Below, one piece after another: positions 63,272-64,000 of a stretch of 64,000 bases of DNA. Where the stretch lies: assembly GCA_001683735.1 (NCBI GenBank), contig LUGG01000006.1, positions 372,001 to 436,000 on the forward strand, in the 5' to 3' direction. A program made the translations under genes and the position numbers. This stretch comes from Grifola frondosa (taxonomy: Eukaryota; Basidiomycota; Agaricomycetes; Polyporales; Grifolaceae). The notes below the pieces were generated by a model. It searched no databases. It was not told the origin of the DNA and saw nothing but the letters and a program-made list of their open reading frames with translations. The number at the start of each line of letters is the position of its first letter. Position 1 is the first letter of the stretch.

Positions 63272-64000
63272 TTACCACGCCTGCGCGTAGTACGTGGGTC
63301 CCGGCCCAATCTGCACGATTCGTGAGCCGAAGCGCGCTGCAATGATGATCAGAACTGACTGATTGTCTAGCTAGTGACACTTCCTGCCGGATACCTAATT
63401 CCATTGCAGACCCCTATGGTTACGAGGGCATAAGAGCGGGAAGAAGGAAAAGGATCAATTCGGAAATATTGGTACCTGTACGTACCGTGGAGATGTCTGG
63501 ATCAATATGTACTTCTTTTTTCGTGACCTGTTCTACCATGAGGAAGGTTGGCATTGTAGTGTGTTCGCCGTCAGTGCCGCGGCCTCGCACTGACTTCCTC
63601 GTGTTCAGTCTGTCACCGCGGTGAGCCTGTATGTCAGGAAGGCAATGAGGAAAGACGTACGTTGCCATGAATGAATTTGCATAAACTACACATAATACAG
63701 TCAAGATATCGCGTTTTCATGACTCGACAACCACTTACGCTTGCTAAGGATGAAGTACAGCCCCATGAAAACGAAATTGTCCGGCATCAGGTCATACTGT
63801 CAGAGACTTAAGCATCATAAGCGGAACAATGCGAATTGAATGACATACGCAGATCAAAGTACACAAACTGATTGCGCTAATCAATTATCAGTCAGTTAAA
63901 GACCCTGAATTACTTTGGAGTGCGGGTAACCTAGTAATAACTCCGGTATTGATGGCATAAAGGGTTAGACTGTTGATCAGAGAGTCGTCCCTAGTGGCAT
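63272..64000 (-). CDS. DUF6534-like membrane protein, 5' part missing
   Basis: This resembles the C-terminal part of the DUF6534 family, multi-span membrane proteins expanded in Agaricomycetes and of unknown function. Visible exons read YDLMPDNFVFMGLYFILSK (last membrane helices), spliced to LYANSFMATLNTRKSVRGRG, then PTFLMVEQVTKKEVHIDPDI, and the end FGSRIVQIGPGPTYYAQAW with its stop at 63272. The stretch SKLYANSFMATLNTRKSVRG is the part I recognise as typical. The N-terminal membrane segments lie beyond base 64000. At least four short introns are seen. Confidence 0.7.

Overview
The window is nuclear DNA of a basidiomycete fungus, most likely an Agaricomycete. Genes are compact and alternate freely between strands. 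Most are split by many short introns of about 45-65 bp with GT..AG ends (two look like GC-AG). Protein signatures are fungal: a Doa10-type ERAD ligase, Sec72, Rtc4, Spt20, App1, an Sds3 domain, a sedolisin protease, and a DUF6534-like membrane protein. No rRNA, tRNA, CRISPR array or intact transposon was recognised. I found 26 protein genes plus one decayed gene copy.

Layout. 1-3119 (-): 5' part of the ER ubiquitin ligase Ssm4/Doa10, cut by the left edge. 3332-6314 (+): uncharacterised membrane-anchored helical protein. 7021-8131 (-) and 8429-9186 (-): HP1 and the exon-junction protein Y14. 10007-10734 (+): small MYND finger protein. 12442-13729 (+): exosome subunit Rrp4. 13778-14428 (-): APC13-like protein. 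14891-17921 (+): TFIIIC zinc-finger subunit. 18083-20478 (-) and 21751-24830 (+): two divergent secreted enzymes, a sedolisin and a GH127 beta-L-arabinofuranosidase. 25321-26499 (+): Sds3-like HDAC subunit. 27200-27880 and 28529-29573 (+): a decayed and a complete dienelactone hydrolase. 29976-32556 (+): App1 phosphatase. 32635-33538 (-): Sec72. 33831-35921 (+): Ded1 helicase. 36739-38451 (+): unknown nuclear-looking protein. 39483-40830 (+): GATA factor. 41972-44360 (-) and 44527-46218 (+): Spt20 and Hgh1. 47491-49593 (+): F-box protein. 49723-51386 (-): argininosuccinate synthase. 51678-54948 (+): Rtc4. 55056-56140 (-): tRNA 2'-phosphotransferase. 56570-58477 (+): RING protein. 58788-62610 (-): ATP-dependent DNA ligase. 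63272-64000 (-): DUF6534-like protein, cut by the right edge.

The content is mostly housekeeping. It covers chromatin and transcription (HP1, Spt20, Sds3, TFIIIC, GATA), RNA processing and translation (Y14, Rrp4, Ded1, Tpt1, Hgh1), protein quality control and translocation (Doa10, Sec72, RING, F-box, APC13), and a small secreted catabolic section around 18-30 kb. No operon-like or defence-like system is visible. Several neighbours share short divergent promoters: Doa10 with the helical protein, Sec72 with Ded1, Spt20 with Hgh1, Arg1 with Rtc4, and Tpt1 with the RING gene.

The most striking whole-window signal is that about two thirds of the genes, including ones essential in other fungi, carry small reading-frame breaks. 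Nearly all are cured by one added base, often inside a short homopolymer. This looks like an indel-rich consensus sequence rather than mass pseudogenisation, so every span below is a gene model that crosses introns and, where stated, apparent frame breaks.
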